Shown: one piece after another, positions 1-11,387 of the stretch
Layout: each line of letters opens with the position of its first letter
How positions within the stretch are numbered: the first letter of the stretch is position 1
Source: Sclerotinia nivalis
Taxonomy: Eukaryota; Ascomycota; Leotiomycetes; Helotiales; Sclerotiniaceae
NCBI GenBank assembly: GCA_029531795.1
Contig: JAPEIS010000015.1
Span: 496,001-560,000 of the forward strand
DNA length: 64,000 bases
Reading direction: 5' to 3'
Program-made: the position numbers and the translations under genes
The notes under the pieces: generated by a model
Told to the model about the DNA's origin: nothing
The model's database searches: none
What the model saw: the letters and a program-made list of their open reading frames with translations, nothing else

Positions 1-2725
1 TGATGGAGATCAATGGCTAGAGTCTCCGATGGAGCCCATAAAGGAAACAGGTTCCCTACCAACAATCCTGCAAACCGTGGCGCCTTTGGGACTCCATCGG
101 TTATACTTCAAAACGTCTCTCCCCTCTCGTCTCCCTACAAAATTCACAGTGAAGTTTCGAAGCAGCTCTAATCAATCTTGGAAGCTCGTGAAGGACCACC
201 AGGGGATGCCAGAAGGTTCGATAATTCTAAAAACAGTCACTTCCCAAGGAAACATTTCAAGTAAATTATCTGATTATGTTGAGAATTTGAATCCAACGCT
301 AGAGGCAAAAAACCACCGAAGCCAGTCTCCCGGTACCACTCTTTGGTCTGTACAAGTTCCAATCGAAGGAGCTGTTGGGAAAGATTCCACTATAAAGGAC
401 ATCAAATTTGGGCTTCCTTGGGGACAAGATAAATTGGCAAGGTCGGTTCAGCACCCCGTTGGTATCGTGTCTCATTCTTTACTAATTTGACTAGATGGTT
501 TGCTCTTATCCGTATCTGGACTCCCTGGTTAGCCCCCCGACAAGGAAAGACTCATTTTGACCTTGATAAGGAGGCCGTAACCTGCTCCTTTTTAAGCTCA
601 GAAGGCAAGCACATTGTTTTACTAGCTATCAGTGGAGTTAACAACGTGATGACTCTGTTCAAGAGTGACAGTGATGGCAGAGTCGTGCTAGAGGTATTTT
701 ATGACCTTGCTGTTTTGACGAATATGATTTTGATTCAAGTAGGTTCGAAATGACAACCCCAAGGAGTCCGTTGCTCATGTCCTCGTTGGGCTCGGTGACG
801 ACTATGAGTCGGCTAACGCGGCCGTAATGTACCATGCTAGAGAGGTCGTTGCAACTTTCGAGAGTGCATCTGGTGAAACGCAAAAGGAGGTCGAGGCTCT
901 CAACGAAGGGGACGAGAAGACAAAGGTTTGGGTTGAAAATTGGTGTGATGGCTTGACGTATTGTACGTTCACTAAACCTTTCGATATAATTTTCTAACCA
1001 ATGAGCCAGGCACATGGAATGCACTTGGGCAAAGATTAACAGAAGACAAAATACTTAAAGCTGTTGATATTCTGGCAGAGAATAAGATTAACGTTACAAA
1101 CTTTATCATTGACGATAATTGGCAAGCCATCGACTACAAGGGGCATGGTCAATTTCAACACGGTTGGATTGAGTTTGAGGCGGAAAGAGAGGCATTTCCC
1201 AATGGCTTGAAGCACACTATATCTCTCATTCGAGAAAAGCAGCCTAGTATACAGCATGTAGCTGTATGGCACGCAATTTTAGGTTACTGGGGTGGTCTTG
1301 CCTCAGATGGTAAGATTGCCAAGGCTTACAAAACGGTTGAAGTAATTCGGCGAGATTCTGAGAGACGAAATCTACCTTTGGGTGGCAAAATGACAGTGGT
1401 AGCCAAAGAAGATGTGCGGAGGTTCTACAATGATTTTTATTCATTTCTTTCATCCTGTGGGGTTGATGCTGTCAAGACGGAGTAAGTGGCCGATGCTTAC
1501 CGTTTCTTTGCTGACATAACCTAGTGCCCAATTTATGCTTGATCTCTTTGAGTCTGCTCAAGATCGTAGTGATTTGATATCCGCATACCAAGATGCGTGG
1601 ACCCTTTCAACTCTTCAACATTTCAGTGTTAAGGCAATCTCTTGCATGTCACAGATCCCGCAAATCCTCTTTCATTCTCAATTGCCCCAGAACAGACCTC
1701 CAATCCTCGTACGGAACTCTGACGACTTTTTTCCCGAAATTCCTACTAGTCACCCATGGCATGTCTTTACCAATGCCCACAATGCCTTATTTACACAACA
1801 TCTCAATCTCATTCCAGATTGGGACATGTTTCAAACCGTTCATGACTATTCTGGTTTCCATGCAGCTGCTAGATGTGTTAGCGGTGGTCCAATATATATT
1901 ACAGATGTGCCTGGTCAACATGATCTTGACCTTATCAACCAAATGACTGGTCCTACTCCTCGCGGAAAGACTGTTATTTTTAGACCTAGCGTTGTTGGCA
2001 AGAGTCTGGATCAATATAATGGATACGATGACGACCACATACTCGCAATTGGGACGTACCATGGCGCTGCCTATACAGGAACTGGCATCATTGGCTTCTT
2101 CAATGTATCTCAGAGACCACTTAGTGAATTAGTGCCATTGTCCAAGTTCCCTGGTGTTGAGGAGGCACAATTTTACATCATCCGCGCCCATTCTAGTGGG
2201 GCTGTCTCTAAGCCTATGCAAGTAGTGGACTCTCAGGCTTTGATATACGTGTCTCTCGATGTGAGAGGTTACGATATCTTGTCGGCCTATCCATTGCGCG
2301 GGTTTGTTAACCAAGGGCAAGAAAATACTACCTGGATAGCTAATCTAGGTCTTCTTGGCAAAATGGCTGGAGCGGCAGCGATTGTCAGCAGCGAAATGAC
2401 GAAGGCAGAGAATGGCAAGATTGTGATTGACACGAATGTTAAAGCTCTGGGAACTCTTGGTAAGTATCAATCATTCATCAACCAATTCTGGATTCTAATT
2501 TGACTTTCAGGGATCTATATCTCTGCTCTTCCTGACATATCATATGAAGACTACTTGCTAGTCACCATCCTTGGAAAGATTCTCCCAAGTCACACAGTTA
2601 CCATTAGCAAGACTGACCCCCATGTACTTGAAATTGACACATTGACGGCATGGAAGGAACTTGAGCTTTCCAGTGGATGGGGTAACGAAGTGGAGGTAAA
2701 GATATACATCAACGCTATAGCTTGA
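1..2725 (+). CDS. Raffinose synthase/Sip1-like alpha-galactosidase (GH36), 5' partial
   Basis: The product belongs to the GH36 raffinose synthase/seed-imbibition (Sip1) family, which hydrolyses or transfers alpha-galactosyl groups. The frame is open back to the window edge and gives about 827 residues, so roughly the first 100 are probably missing. Exons by frame closure: 2-441, 495-693, 743-962, 1010-1481, 1525-2459, 2511-2725. All introns are 43-53 bp; the first uses a weak GTCGGT donor. Family landmarks read across junctions are WFALIRIWTPWLAPRQG, TYCTWNALGQ, VKTDAQF (the Asp of this K-x-D motif is the expected nucleophile and spans an intron) and SGGPIYITDVPGQHD (expected acid/base Asp). 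No signal peptide can be judged because the N-terminus is absent. Whether the enzyme is a hydrolase or a transferase cannot be told from sequence. Confidence 0.88.
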
Positions 2726-2879
2726 AAGTCAATATGAAGAAAAGTTCATGGCCATGCAACGAATCATAATCATTCAGATAGCTATACAATCAATGCAACA
2801 GCATAAAAGATAGCGACCATGTAAATTTCACGAGAGTTACACAAATTGAAGTCTTCCCGATGTCCGAATATGTATATAT

Positions 2880-2890
2880 CCACGTGACGT
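2880..2890. promoter_or_regulatory. CACGTGACGT element upstream of the hydrolase gene
   Basis: A palindromic CACGTG E-box fused to a CRE-like TGACGT lies about 85 bp before the ATG at 2973. Such boxes bind bHLH or bZIP factors in fungi. Only the sequence match and position support it. Confidence 0.3.
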
Positions 2891-2972
2891 AGTGTAACCA
2901 ATTGAAGAAGGTGCATTGCGTGGAATTCCCCACCTCAACCAAGTTTTCCCCAAATCACAGCATTTGTTCGTC

Positions 2973-3989
2973 ATGCGGATGATAATCAAAGGATTCCTAT
3001 CTATTTCTCTTTTAGGTATATCAAGTATTATATTAAACAACACAAACTACTTCGAGCATCAAGTATCTAATTTGATCGTCGCCGCACACATAATGTCATC
3101 CCCTCCCGCTCTGCAATCTGAAATCCGTCCACCACCATTAATTGTCGAATCTCCAGAGATAAACAAAAACACTCTTATTCTCCTCCATGGTACATCATCC
3201 TATGGAACTGCATTCGCCAAAGAACTCCAAAATCTAGTTCACTTTGATGTATTACTCCCGTACACTAAACTCATTTTCCCATCGGGAAGCCTACGGAAGA
3301 CTACTGTATTCGGTGGGAAATTGACCCATGCTTGGTTCGACATTGCCGATTTTGCAGACCGGACGAAAGGAGAACAGCAACAGAAGGAGGGCCTGAAGGA
3401 AAGCGTGGAATATTTGGGCCAGCTCGTTCGGGATGTAGTGGATAATAAATCTTGCGATGGAAAGTTCGATGTGTTTGTAGGAGGCTTGAGCCAGGGATGT
3501 GCTATGAGCATGATTCTGTTGCTGAGTGGGGAGTTGGATAGATTGGGTTTATCGCAGAAGCTTGGAGGGTTTGTGGGGTTTAGTGGATGGTTACCTTTCG
3601 CAAGACAAATTGGTGAGGTTGCTGCCCTTGGAAAAGATTGGATGGAGAAGAGGATTCTCGTTCAGACGTGGTTAAGGAGCGAGTTAGGTCTTCCACCTGC
3701 GCCGCCTCCAAATAGAACAGAGTCTTTGGAAAAAGACGTAAGGATTTTCTTGGCTCATGGGACTGATGACGGGAAAGTAAAGTTGGAGTGGGGTGAAAAC
3801 ATGAAGAGAATCTTGGAGGCTGTTGGGTATAAGGTTGAGTGGAAGCTGTATGAAGGTTTAGGACATGCCGTCGTGCCAGATGAATTGAATGATATGGCGG
3901 ATTTCATAAGGCAGAACTCAACCGTGCAAGATCAGGCCATTGAAGAGATCCTTGTCACTGAGCCTACTACATCTCCTCCGAATATCTAG
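2973..3989 (+). CDS. Acyl-protein thioesterase/carboxylesterase-like alpha/beta hydrolase
   Basis: A single-exon alpha/beta hydrolase of the acyl-protein thioesterase/carboxylesterase (Abhydrolase_2) type, expected to hydrolyse fatty-acyl thioesters or esters. It has an oxyanion-side LLHGTSSYG, the nucleophile elbow GGLSQG (Ser about residue 173), a GTDDGKV segment with the likely acid and GLGHAV with the catalytic His. The open frame extends further 5' to a TTG, but the first ATG is at 2973 (338 residues). Residues 3-24 are hydrophobic and could be a membrane anchor. A second ATG at 3093 (MSSPPALQ) gives a 298-residue protein closer to the usual thioesterase N-terminus. Length exceeds the ~230 residues of classic APT1, with an insertion after the FSGWLPF segment. 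Confidence 0.82.
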   Translation: MRMIIKGFLSISLLGISSIILNNTNYFEHQVSNLIVAAHIMSSPPALQSEIRPPPLIVESPEINKNTLILLHGTSSYGTAFAKELQNLVHFDVLLPYTKLIFPSGSLRKTTVFGGKLTHAWFDIADFADRTKGEQQQKEGLKESVEYLGQLVRDVVDNKSCDGKFDVFVGGLSQGCAMSMILLLSGELDRLGLSQKLGGFVGFSGWLPFARQIGEVAALGKDWMEKRILVQTWLRSELGLPPAPPPNRTESLEKDVRIFLAHGTDDGKVKLEWGENMKRILEAVGYKVEWKLYEGLGHAVVPDELNDMADFIRQNSTVQDQAIEEILVTEPTTSPPNI

Positions 3990-4175
3990 GAATAGGCACC
4001 GATATTCCTGTTAGCCAACACTTGTTGGCCAGCTAGTTATCTGTTGCAATTAACTACAAAGTTCGGCGAAGTGAATGATGATTTGTGTCGTTATCAAAGC
4101 AATTTTCTATTAGCAATACCAAAAAGCTATTAAAACAACACAACAATACTATACTTTTTCAAGAACTCAAACATT

Positions 4176-5307
4176 ATGAGTGCTGCCGCTCCAAAGAAAA
4201 ATTCTGAAGTCCCTATTCACTAGATCCGGGAAGATTTTACTACAAAAGACGAATCCGAGAATAGCGCATTTATCCTGCGCAGCCAGCCGCACGACCAAGA
4301 AATATTTCTGTTTCGACGATCACGGAGTGAAATCCCACAAGTTACAAGATGTTTCATCATGCCACGAGCATCATCAAGGCTACTTTCGTGTGGCGGAATC
4401 TTGGGATAGACTCAACGGACTAGCAGAGAAGGAATGGCAAGAGGGACAGGCCAAAAACGTATTTAATCCTACGCAAGATATGCGACAGGTACGTATAGTC
4501 TACCATTCTTATAACTCAAATCATAGAAATATCCTGGTAATATTGTCCAAATTTCAGGGTATCATATTTATGGAAAACTTTGTTCTCGAAGCCATGGCTA
4601 AGAAGGTAATCCGGAGCATTGATAGACGAGCTTTAGAAATCCTCGGTCCTCTCCAAGCGAAGGACACAAAAAGTTTTCACTATTTCTGTAGACTTGTAGG
4701 GCTCTCAAATGAGCTGAAAGACAATGCAGAGAGAGCAAAGGCTATCGAGAAAGCGTCAGACACGCATGATTACAAAGGCGTGGCTCTTAAAACTTGCAAA
4801 GGAGTTCAAAACGCGATTGAAGCAGCAAAGAAACAAAAAAGAGACATTCGAGGGAGAATGAAGATGATAGATGAGGACAAGTATATTGAAAGATTGCTGC
4901 TACTTGTGGCGGAGCATAAGAGAACCAAGCTAGACTTTAAAGGAAGAGGAAAGACGCGATGAGAGGAGGAAGGGACCTCAAGTACGGTAACGTCAACTTG
5001 AAAGATAAGAGCTTAGAGCAATACACGAACGACAGTAGCGAAGAAAGGTGCGAAGATTAGTGCACACAGAAAATATCGGGGGGTAGCCTAAGCTAGGTAA
5101 GGATTTATCAAAAGGGCCGTGGCAGATGACAGGGCAAAGAAGGAGGCTAAAGCTACTACTGATCATGAAGACAAACAAAAGGCAGAGAAAGCGAAACAGA
5201 ACAGAGATGTTTTTCGTGACGTTACGAACAGGATGAAAGAAAGAGAGAGGGGGGCAGATAAAGGTAAAGCTACCTCTAGCTCCTTCACCAACCCAAAGAA
5301 GCGTTAG
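4176..5307 (+). pseudogene. Broken gene for a highly charged protein
   Basis: An ATG at 4176 opens MSAAAPKKNSEVPIH and then meets TAG; the same frame stays readable to about 4410. A different frame, open without ATG from 4180 to 4962, carries a lysine-rich protein with a possible intron 4489-4557 (GTACGT to TTTCAG, 69 bp, frame-neutral). After a TGA at 4960, that same frame resumes around 5119-5307 as another Lys/Glu/Arg-rich, coiled-coil-like tail ending NPKKR. I read this as one gene damaged by at least one nonsense change and one frameshift. It could instead be a multi-exon gene I cannot resolve. I recognise no family. Confidence 0.4.
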
Positions 5308-6272
5308 GGGACTCCAGATCCTTGGATCATGAGAGCTTGAAATTTACATGGAAAATGTTTGATCGTAAGGAGTTTACATGGATTTAACCGTGATTTATGA
5401 GCATCTATAAAAAAAAACTGAATTGTAATTGTGTGTCGTGCCCATTACGTTTAATGGCTAAGGAGTGGAGTTGGAGGTTTGGGTGTTGGTTTATAGGCCT
5501 TATAGGCGAAGTGCGGGGTAAATTACCCCTCTCTTGAGCCTGTAATATGCTAAAACTTTTGAGATTATCATAGTACTGAATACATCTCAAGAAACCAGAG
5601 AAAATTACGATTTGTGTGTAAAGGATTTAATTGCAAGATACAACCATTTAAAGCGATGGATTCGAAATTATAATATTTGTTTGAATGCACTCAGAGAAAT
5701 CTTTCCGAAGTCATTTTAACGATCTTTTGTAGATTGCGTTTAACCCTATGAGGGCGTGGATTTTGAAACCACACAACCATAAGACTGATCTACTGACAGC
5801 CCAGTGTTCATCATGGAAAGCCAGGAAGGGTTTTCATACAATTCCGTTTTTATTTGAATGTACTGATGCCTACAGTGGCATTCATCCTTCCTCAAAATAA
5901 CCTCCTATTCTTTAGTGGATGCTGAAGGATGAGCCGTTCATGATCATTTAGGCTTCAATGTTGGAGATGTAATATTAATTACACTACCTTCCCATACCCG
6001 GTTTTTCCCTTTCATCATTGTACATTCCCTATATAAGACTCTATACAATCCTGGTGTATTTTGAAATCCAAAGAAGGTTTTCACACTGTATATACTAAAA
6101 TTCTTCTAGAAGTGCTATCCGGAGAAGTATGCTTCTTCATCATTGTCAAATACCCTCTCTCCTTCACTAAGCTCGCTTAATTCTCCTCGGTCGAATGGCA
6201 TCAGCTTATAACCTTCTTTGCACGTCGGTTTGCCTGATGTCAGCAGCTTTTCGATCGCTGCTCCTTCTTTTA
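5308..6272. other. Intergenic, nothing recognised
   Basis: No open frame with coding character, no tRNA and no repeat seen between the broken gene and the first paralogue of the 455-residue family. Confidence 0.5.
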
Positions 6273-7221
6273 TTAATAAACAAGGGACTTGACTTCGCAA
6301 GTGAAATCCAGTGTAAACTCTCGCCAAAACCATGATGAAAAATCCGTCAAAATACCTGAGTTCTTTTCACTGCTCTTCCATACTGGAGTCTTTGAATCCT
6401 TGAAATCCCCGTAACCTAGGACAAAGTTTTCAGTATGAGCAATTACCTTAGCAAATTTCAGCAACCCATCTTACGATCGAACAATGATATAATCATTTTC
6501 CGCCAAATTTGAATAGCCCAGGAGCTCTTTTTCAACATCTCCATCCCACGTATTGATCGTTTCAGACGGATCATAGTCAGGGGAGGTATATCTGTAGCAG
6601 AACAAAGACACGACTCACTTCTACATCATCTAAATCCACACCGCTAGCCCTTGTGGGCGTTAAACAGATACTATCCGGTTCATTAATCATGTAGCGCGCC
6701 CACGCACTCGAAGATTCTTCTTTGCTCGGAGAGAATACTTTACGGGAGAGTAATGTGTTTTGATATATGGGAAAGGTTTGAAGAAAGTATGAGGCCCACA
6801 ACTAGTCCATTGTCAGCAGCACCTAGTTCATCGCTAGGTTTGGGCTCATACGTGGATAATCTGCCTTAGATCCTGGGGCATGCTGGTCTGCAATCTGTGC
6901 AAATATTTCTTCTCGTATTTCTAGAGGCGCCTTTTTGAGATGATCTAGGGTTCTATGACTAGTTTTAGCTGAGGGACAAAGTGAAAAGCGACGGCGCGTG
7001 TGAAGGTGGTGTGGAGGAGCTATGGAGTTACTCACTTTTGGTTCGCGCACCGGTACAATTTCCCTTCAACCATCCGGATACTAGATTCGTCCCAGAATTC
7101 TATGTGGCTCTGAATACCCTTGGATTCCTGAAATGGGAATCCTGGGATGAGCTCTCTTTTTAGCGAACTACCGGTCAGCATTTCCTTCTTCGGCTGCAGG
7201 AGAAACTTGTGATGTCATCAT
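6273..7221 (-). pseudogene. Decayed copy 1 of the 455-residue orphan family
   Basis: This reverse-strand stretch aligns piecewise with the two intact paralogues at 7503-8972 and 9562-11044. The start is ATG at 7221 (MMTSQVSPAAEEGN), but a stop follows and the next family motif, ELIPGFPF, lies in another frame. A splice junction 7035/6953 restores KTLDHLKKAPLEIREEIF, matching KRAPPEIRTHIF in copy 3. Two further stops precede VEKELLGYSNLAEND, another stop precedes LLKFAKVIAHTENF, and the copy ends just after SWFWREFTLDFT. The C-terminal exon found in both other copies is missing. The first 15 intron bases (GTGAGTAACTCCATA) are identical to copy 2. Function unknown. Confidence 0.65.
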
Positions 7222-7502
7222 GACTGCAAGTTTCTGATTTCGCATTGTGGTTTTTTTGAAAATTTGTCAAGCATACGGGAGGGTAGTGACAGCCCTCCTT
7301 CACTTAGTATCGATATTGTGAGTACGGCTCATTAGCGCGACTACTTCAAGCTTTCGATGCTGATGATACGGTTAGGTACGGCCGCATGAATATTCTTAGT
7401 TTCTCATTAATTTAACAACATATTCGTTTTCTCCAAGAATCATAATTTCTCTTCAAACCAAATCAGTAGAAATCTCGTGTTGCCAGAATAGGTAATTTAA
7501 GG
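7222..7502. promoter_or_regulatory. Divergent promoter region between paralogue copies 1 and 2
   Basis: The 281-bp gap separates the decayed copy 1 (reverse) from intact copy 2 (forward), so any promoter activity would be bidirectional. No clear TATA box or known motif stands out. Confidence 0.35.
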
Positions 7503-8972
7503 ATGCGCAATTTACAATCAACCATTCATCCTTCGACAAGCGCCAACATGGCTGAATCGGAAACAGCTAAACCTCTCAAGAAAGACGATAATGACTATTA
7601 CTTCACTGGCCAAAAATTGATTCCATATTTTCCAGTCCGGGGCTACCATCTCAATAAACAAGGATTTGCTTTACCAGGTGAGAGATTCAAGCAGGCATGT
7701 CACCTACCTCCAAGGTGAGTAACTCCATAAATATTGTACAAGCCTCACACTGACAAGCAAAAGCTTTTTCAAAGCGCTCAAGGCACTTCCACAAGAGATT
7801 CTCCATAATATCTACGAGCACATAATAGACGTACCGGCCATTGATCCAGCCGCGAAACACAATGTAGGAGAAAGTGAAATTATCCCAGATCTCACCTACA
7901 ACTTCCGACAACTCAACGAAGATCTAGACGACGACGAGATATTCAAACCATATCCAGAAAGTCCATATCCCATTCCCGTGCAAGCACTTCTTCTCCAACA
8001 AAACCCATCGGCAATTTATACACCCACTGGATGTGATCCTCCTCAAGAACAGAGAAAACAGGTTTTGGGTGCGTGGAAATTACAAAATAGTGGAGACTGG
8101 ATTGATCATCGAAGCACACAACAACTTGTGGAGTCGAGTACTCGTTGCAATGGATGTCAGCCCGAGAATTCGTATGGACAATTGGTACAATTTGTTTACT
8201 CCGTGGCGCTTCACGAAGATTTTCAACTAGGTTACAATGATAATATCTGGCGGTCGCCTAGCAGACAGTCAAGTCTCCTCAGAAACTTTCTGATCTGGTT
8301 TTGGAGAAAAATCGGTTTGTATATTAACACGTGGGATTGGAATCGCCACAGAAATGTATTGTCCCTAAGTTTACCCAGCTTGTGGAAAATTGACTGACAA
8401 TCTACTAGTTCTTTCTAACCGATAATCTGGAACAATATCATCGAATAGAGCACCTTACTCTAAGATTCCACACAGGGCCCATCAATCAGAGAGCAGGAGT
8501 CATGTACAAGAACATACGACGATTCTGTGAGATGATCCCAGCAACCTTTCCAAATCTTCGAAAAATCACATACTTAAATCGAAACCATCACACAGAAGGT
8601 TATACCCAAGAGAAGCGTTGTGACACAATAAGGAAAGGTTTTTCAAAACGATTGATTGAGCTCTTTCGTGCCATCCCAGTTTCCGAGTCCATCGAGGTAA
8701 TTCTTGATCTTTATTTCGGTACATGGATAAGTGACGATAAAGATAGCGACAGCGATGCGCAGGGAAGTGGTTGGAGAAATAGCGATGCAAATGATTACGA
8801 TGATTACAAGAGCGCTTCCACAGATACACCGCTTCGATTACATCATCGCCAGCTGGAAGTGGAGGATGGTATTCGTCGTTTGCTGATGCCAACATCGTTG
8901 CTGTATGGGAATACGAACGATTTACCTGAAGATTTGGGACTCAGGAGATTGTTTGGAGATCTAGAGCCATAA
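7503..8972 (+). CDS. Orphan-family protein, copy 2 (455 aa)
   Basis: Exons 7503-7714, 7764-8355 and 8409-8972 give 455 residues. The first intron sits in phase 2 right after the N-terminal motif YYFTGQKLIPYFPV; the next exon opens with a short helix-like stretch ALPQEILHNIYEHII that resembles the start of an F-box or 2EXR-type domain, though I would not name it firmly. Later landmarks shared with copy 3 are LIWFWRKIGLYIN and LLYGNTNDLPEDLGLRRLF at the C-terminus. An acidic serine-rich stretch lies around residues 375-400. No signal peptide or membrane span. A second ATG at 7548 (MAESETAKP) would remove 15 residues. No function can be assigned; the conserved family layout and exon structure support a real gene. 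Confidence 0.72.
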
Positions 8973-9561
8973 ACAGATCTTCTTTGATGTTGATATGAAC
9001 AGGAGATTTTTGCTTCGGTAAGTGAACAATCAGAGAATCCATTGATCTTCTGCTGCATTCTTGAAGGGAAGATTTGTGTGGGATTAGAAAGAAAAGCATA
9101 CAAATACCAAATACTTCTCATCATAACCACTCTCTCCCAATTCCCACTACAATAGCAAAATATCCTCCTCAGAAGTGTGATATAAATGATAAGATCGAGA
9201 TACTGTAGAATAATTTCAATTTTGAATCTCGGTTGGATATTAGTCTAAATCTGGATTCAACAATCAAAAGCCCACTTAGACTTAGGTACCTATTCGAAGA
9301 AGGGTTTGGAGCATCTGCCTTCCTCCATCTTCAGTGCTGTGTCATTTTTAAGTTCTTGTAAATCAATGTTCATGTCACCGGTTTATAATTGCGTGTAAAT
9401 CTGGTTTATGTAGAGCGCTTATTGCGAATGACAAAACTGGCGGTGAGAATCAGGAGAGCCATAGCCTAATAACTAAAGTATCGTGGTACCACAACCAACC
9501 ATCTTCATCTCCGTTGCTTGACACAATAAGAACCCCATACGACCAATGATACACACGCTCG
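8973..9561. other. Convergent intergenic spacer between copies 2 and 3
   Basis: The 3' ends of two paralogues face each other across 589 bp. I see no gene, tRNA or repeat here. Confidence 0.5.
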
Positions 9562-11044
9562 CTATTTTTCCTCCATCGCAAACAATTCGATAAGACCAAG
9601 ATGATCTGGTACATCATCCATAGTTCCATAGCACAAGATTTCCGGCATCAACAACTGATGCAATCTCTTCTGGTATATGGCAATATATTTAGGATCCTGT
9701 CCAGCGTTAAAATGCTCCTTGGTGTCTTTATGCACTAACTTGAAGGCCTGCAATTTCAGATCGAAAGACTTCGTGAATGTGACCTCTCGAAGCGCATGCA
9801 CCCATCTATGGGCTCCGGGACTGTGTACAAGATCCGGGATATCATGAACATGGATTTGCACAAAAAGTGTAAGTTTCTCGATGGTTGTCTGGTTGTACCT
9901 CGTGTAGTCGTCCAGTTCTGTGAGAAATCGCTTAAACCGACGGCCATCTAGGCTACCTTTGATGAGGTCTCTTGCACTTACATCGTAAGGGGTGGCTAGG
10001 ATATCGATCGATATATTTTGGAGGCAAATGAATTTTTGATTATTAGTCTCCAACCATCCCATGCAAGCCTGAAGTTACACAAATGTTAGTACAGTTTGCT
10101 TTGATGGCAGACAATATTGTGGACTTACCTCAAGCTCATTAGTGAAGTTTAAAACAAAGTGTTTCCAAAACCATGCTAAAAACTCTCCCAACAAACTTGA
10201 TCCCCTAATCTTACTCTTCCAGATGCCCCAGCCGCTTTTGCTGCCTTTGAAGTAGAATCCTTCTGAATGTGCGAGTGATGCGGCGAAGCGTACAAAATCA
10301 GTGTAAGATCGGGCGAAAGAATTCGGATAATCACTCTCGATGTATGACGTATTCAATCTGTCTTGCTGGGCATGGTCGCAAGCAACGTTGATCATTATCT
10401 CAAAAGTCTCCTTGAAGCGACTATTCTTGGGCGGAATTTTCGCATCTTGACTTTGAGCAGCGTAATCTGGCGAACTCATTTTTCGATCAGCGCAATCAGC
10501 TGTTCGAATAGAGTACTTGACAGGTGCAAATTGCAGGACCGCCTCAGGGGCTGTGTAGTCTTGCATAAGATAGGAACTCTTCTTGATATGTCCTGCTGAA
10601 TTTATATCACTGTCTTCTGCCACTCTCTTAACGGGTATCTGAGCGAAAATATGGGTGCGGATTTCTGGTGGTGCACGCTTGATAAGGTCGAGAAAGCTGA
10701 CATGGCGTCAGTAGATCTGAATTAGTGGCAACGTGCTTCTCAACGTACCTCTGAGTTATTTTGTGATAAGAGGTATTAGGAACATTCGTAATGTCCTTGG
10801 AGTTTCGAGGAGCGCCTCGAAATTCCCAGAAGGGGAAGCCAGGAATCAAATCGGGACCTCTGAAATAAAAATTCCGGGCATTCACGTCGCGTCGAGGAGC
10901 CTTTTGTCTGTCTGGCATGATAGTCTCTTCGTCTACGAAACCTTGCGGCGCTATAAATGGGTGAGGTAAGAAATCAAATATGCCTTGCATGAAATTTCGT
11001 GCAACTCTTTGAGTCTCAGCAATCTCACTTGCGTCCAGGTTCAT
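9562..11044 (-). CDS. Orphan-family protein, copy 3 (456 aa)
   Basis: Exons on the reverse strand are 11044-10749, 10696-10129 and 10068-9562, giving 456 residues. The first intron is in phase 2 at the same place as in copy 2. Shared landmarks in order are FYFRGPDLIPGFPF, KRAPPEIRTHIFAQI, FVRFAASLAHSEGF, AWFWKHFVLNFT and ILCYGTMDDVPDHLGLIELF. The APPEIRTHIF helix again recalls the beginning of an F-box/2EXR-like domain. The protein has no signal peptide and looks soluble. It lies inverted relative to copy 2. Divergence from copy 2 is large outside the motifs, so this is not a recent duplicate of that copy. Function unknown. Confidence 0.75.
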
Positions 11045-11387
11045 GGTTGGTGATTTCCAAAGACGATTGATTGCTGGATTCCAGTTGCGAAGTTCTCTTG
11101 TTTCGAAGAAAGTAGTGTACTGTACTTGCGAAATTGCGCAAAGATCGTGTTGCGAACATTCACTTTAGTTCAATGTTTTCATTTGAGCTGTCGAGCAAGA
11201 AGGTGTAGTATCGCGTGGCACTAGCGAAGGGTGAATATGCGTTCTGCATTTGTTAGCAATTTAACTACCTAGCGCATACTACAATGGCTCACCAATAATA
11301 TTGAAAGCTCGGGAAAATTTCACTCAATGACAACGTATAAACATGGGGTATCATTTCTACTGCCCTATTCCAAGTTGTTTTGATCCT
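11045..11387. other. Intergenic, nothing recognised
   Basis: A short spacer between the start of copy 3 and the 3' end of the dehydrogenase gene. No feature seen. Confidence 0.4.

Noticed and set aside
2916..2972. N-terminal extension of the thioesterase-like protein
   Set aside because: The extended frame begins with TTG, not ATG; the first ATG is at 2973.
6981..7163. Forward 60-codon frame
   Set aside because: It is the opposite strand of the decayed paralogue exon containing ELIPGFPF.
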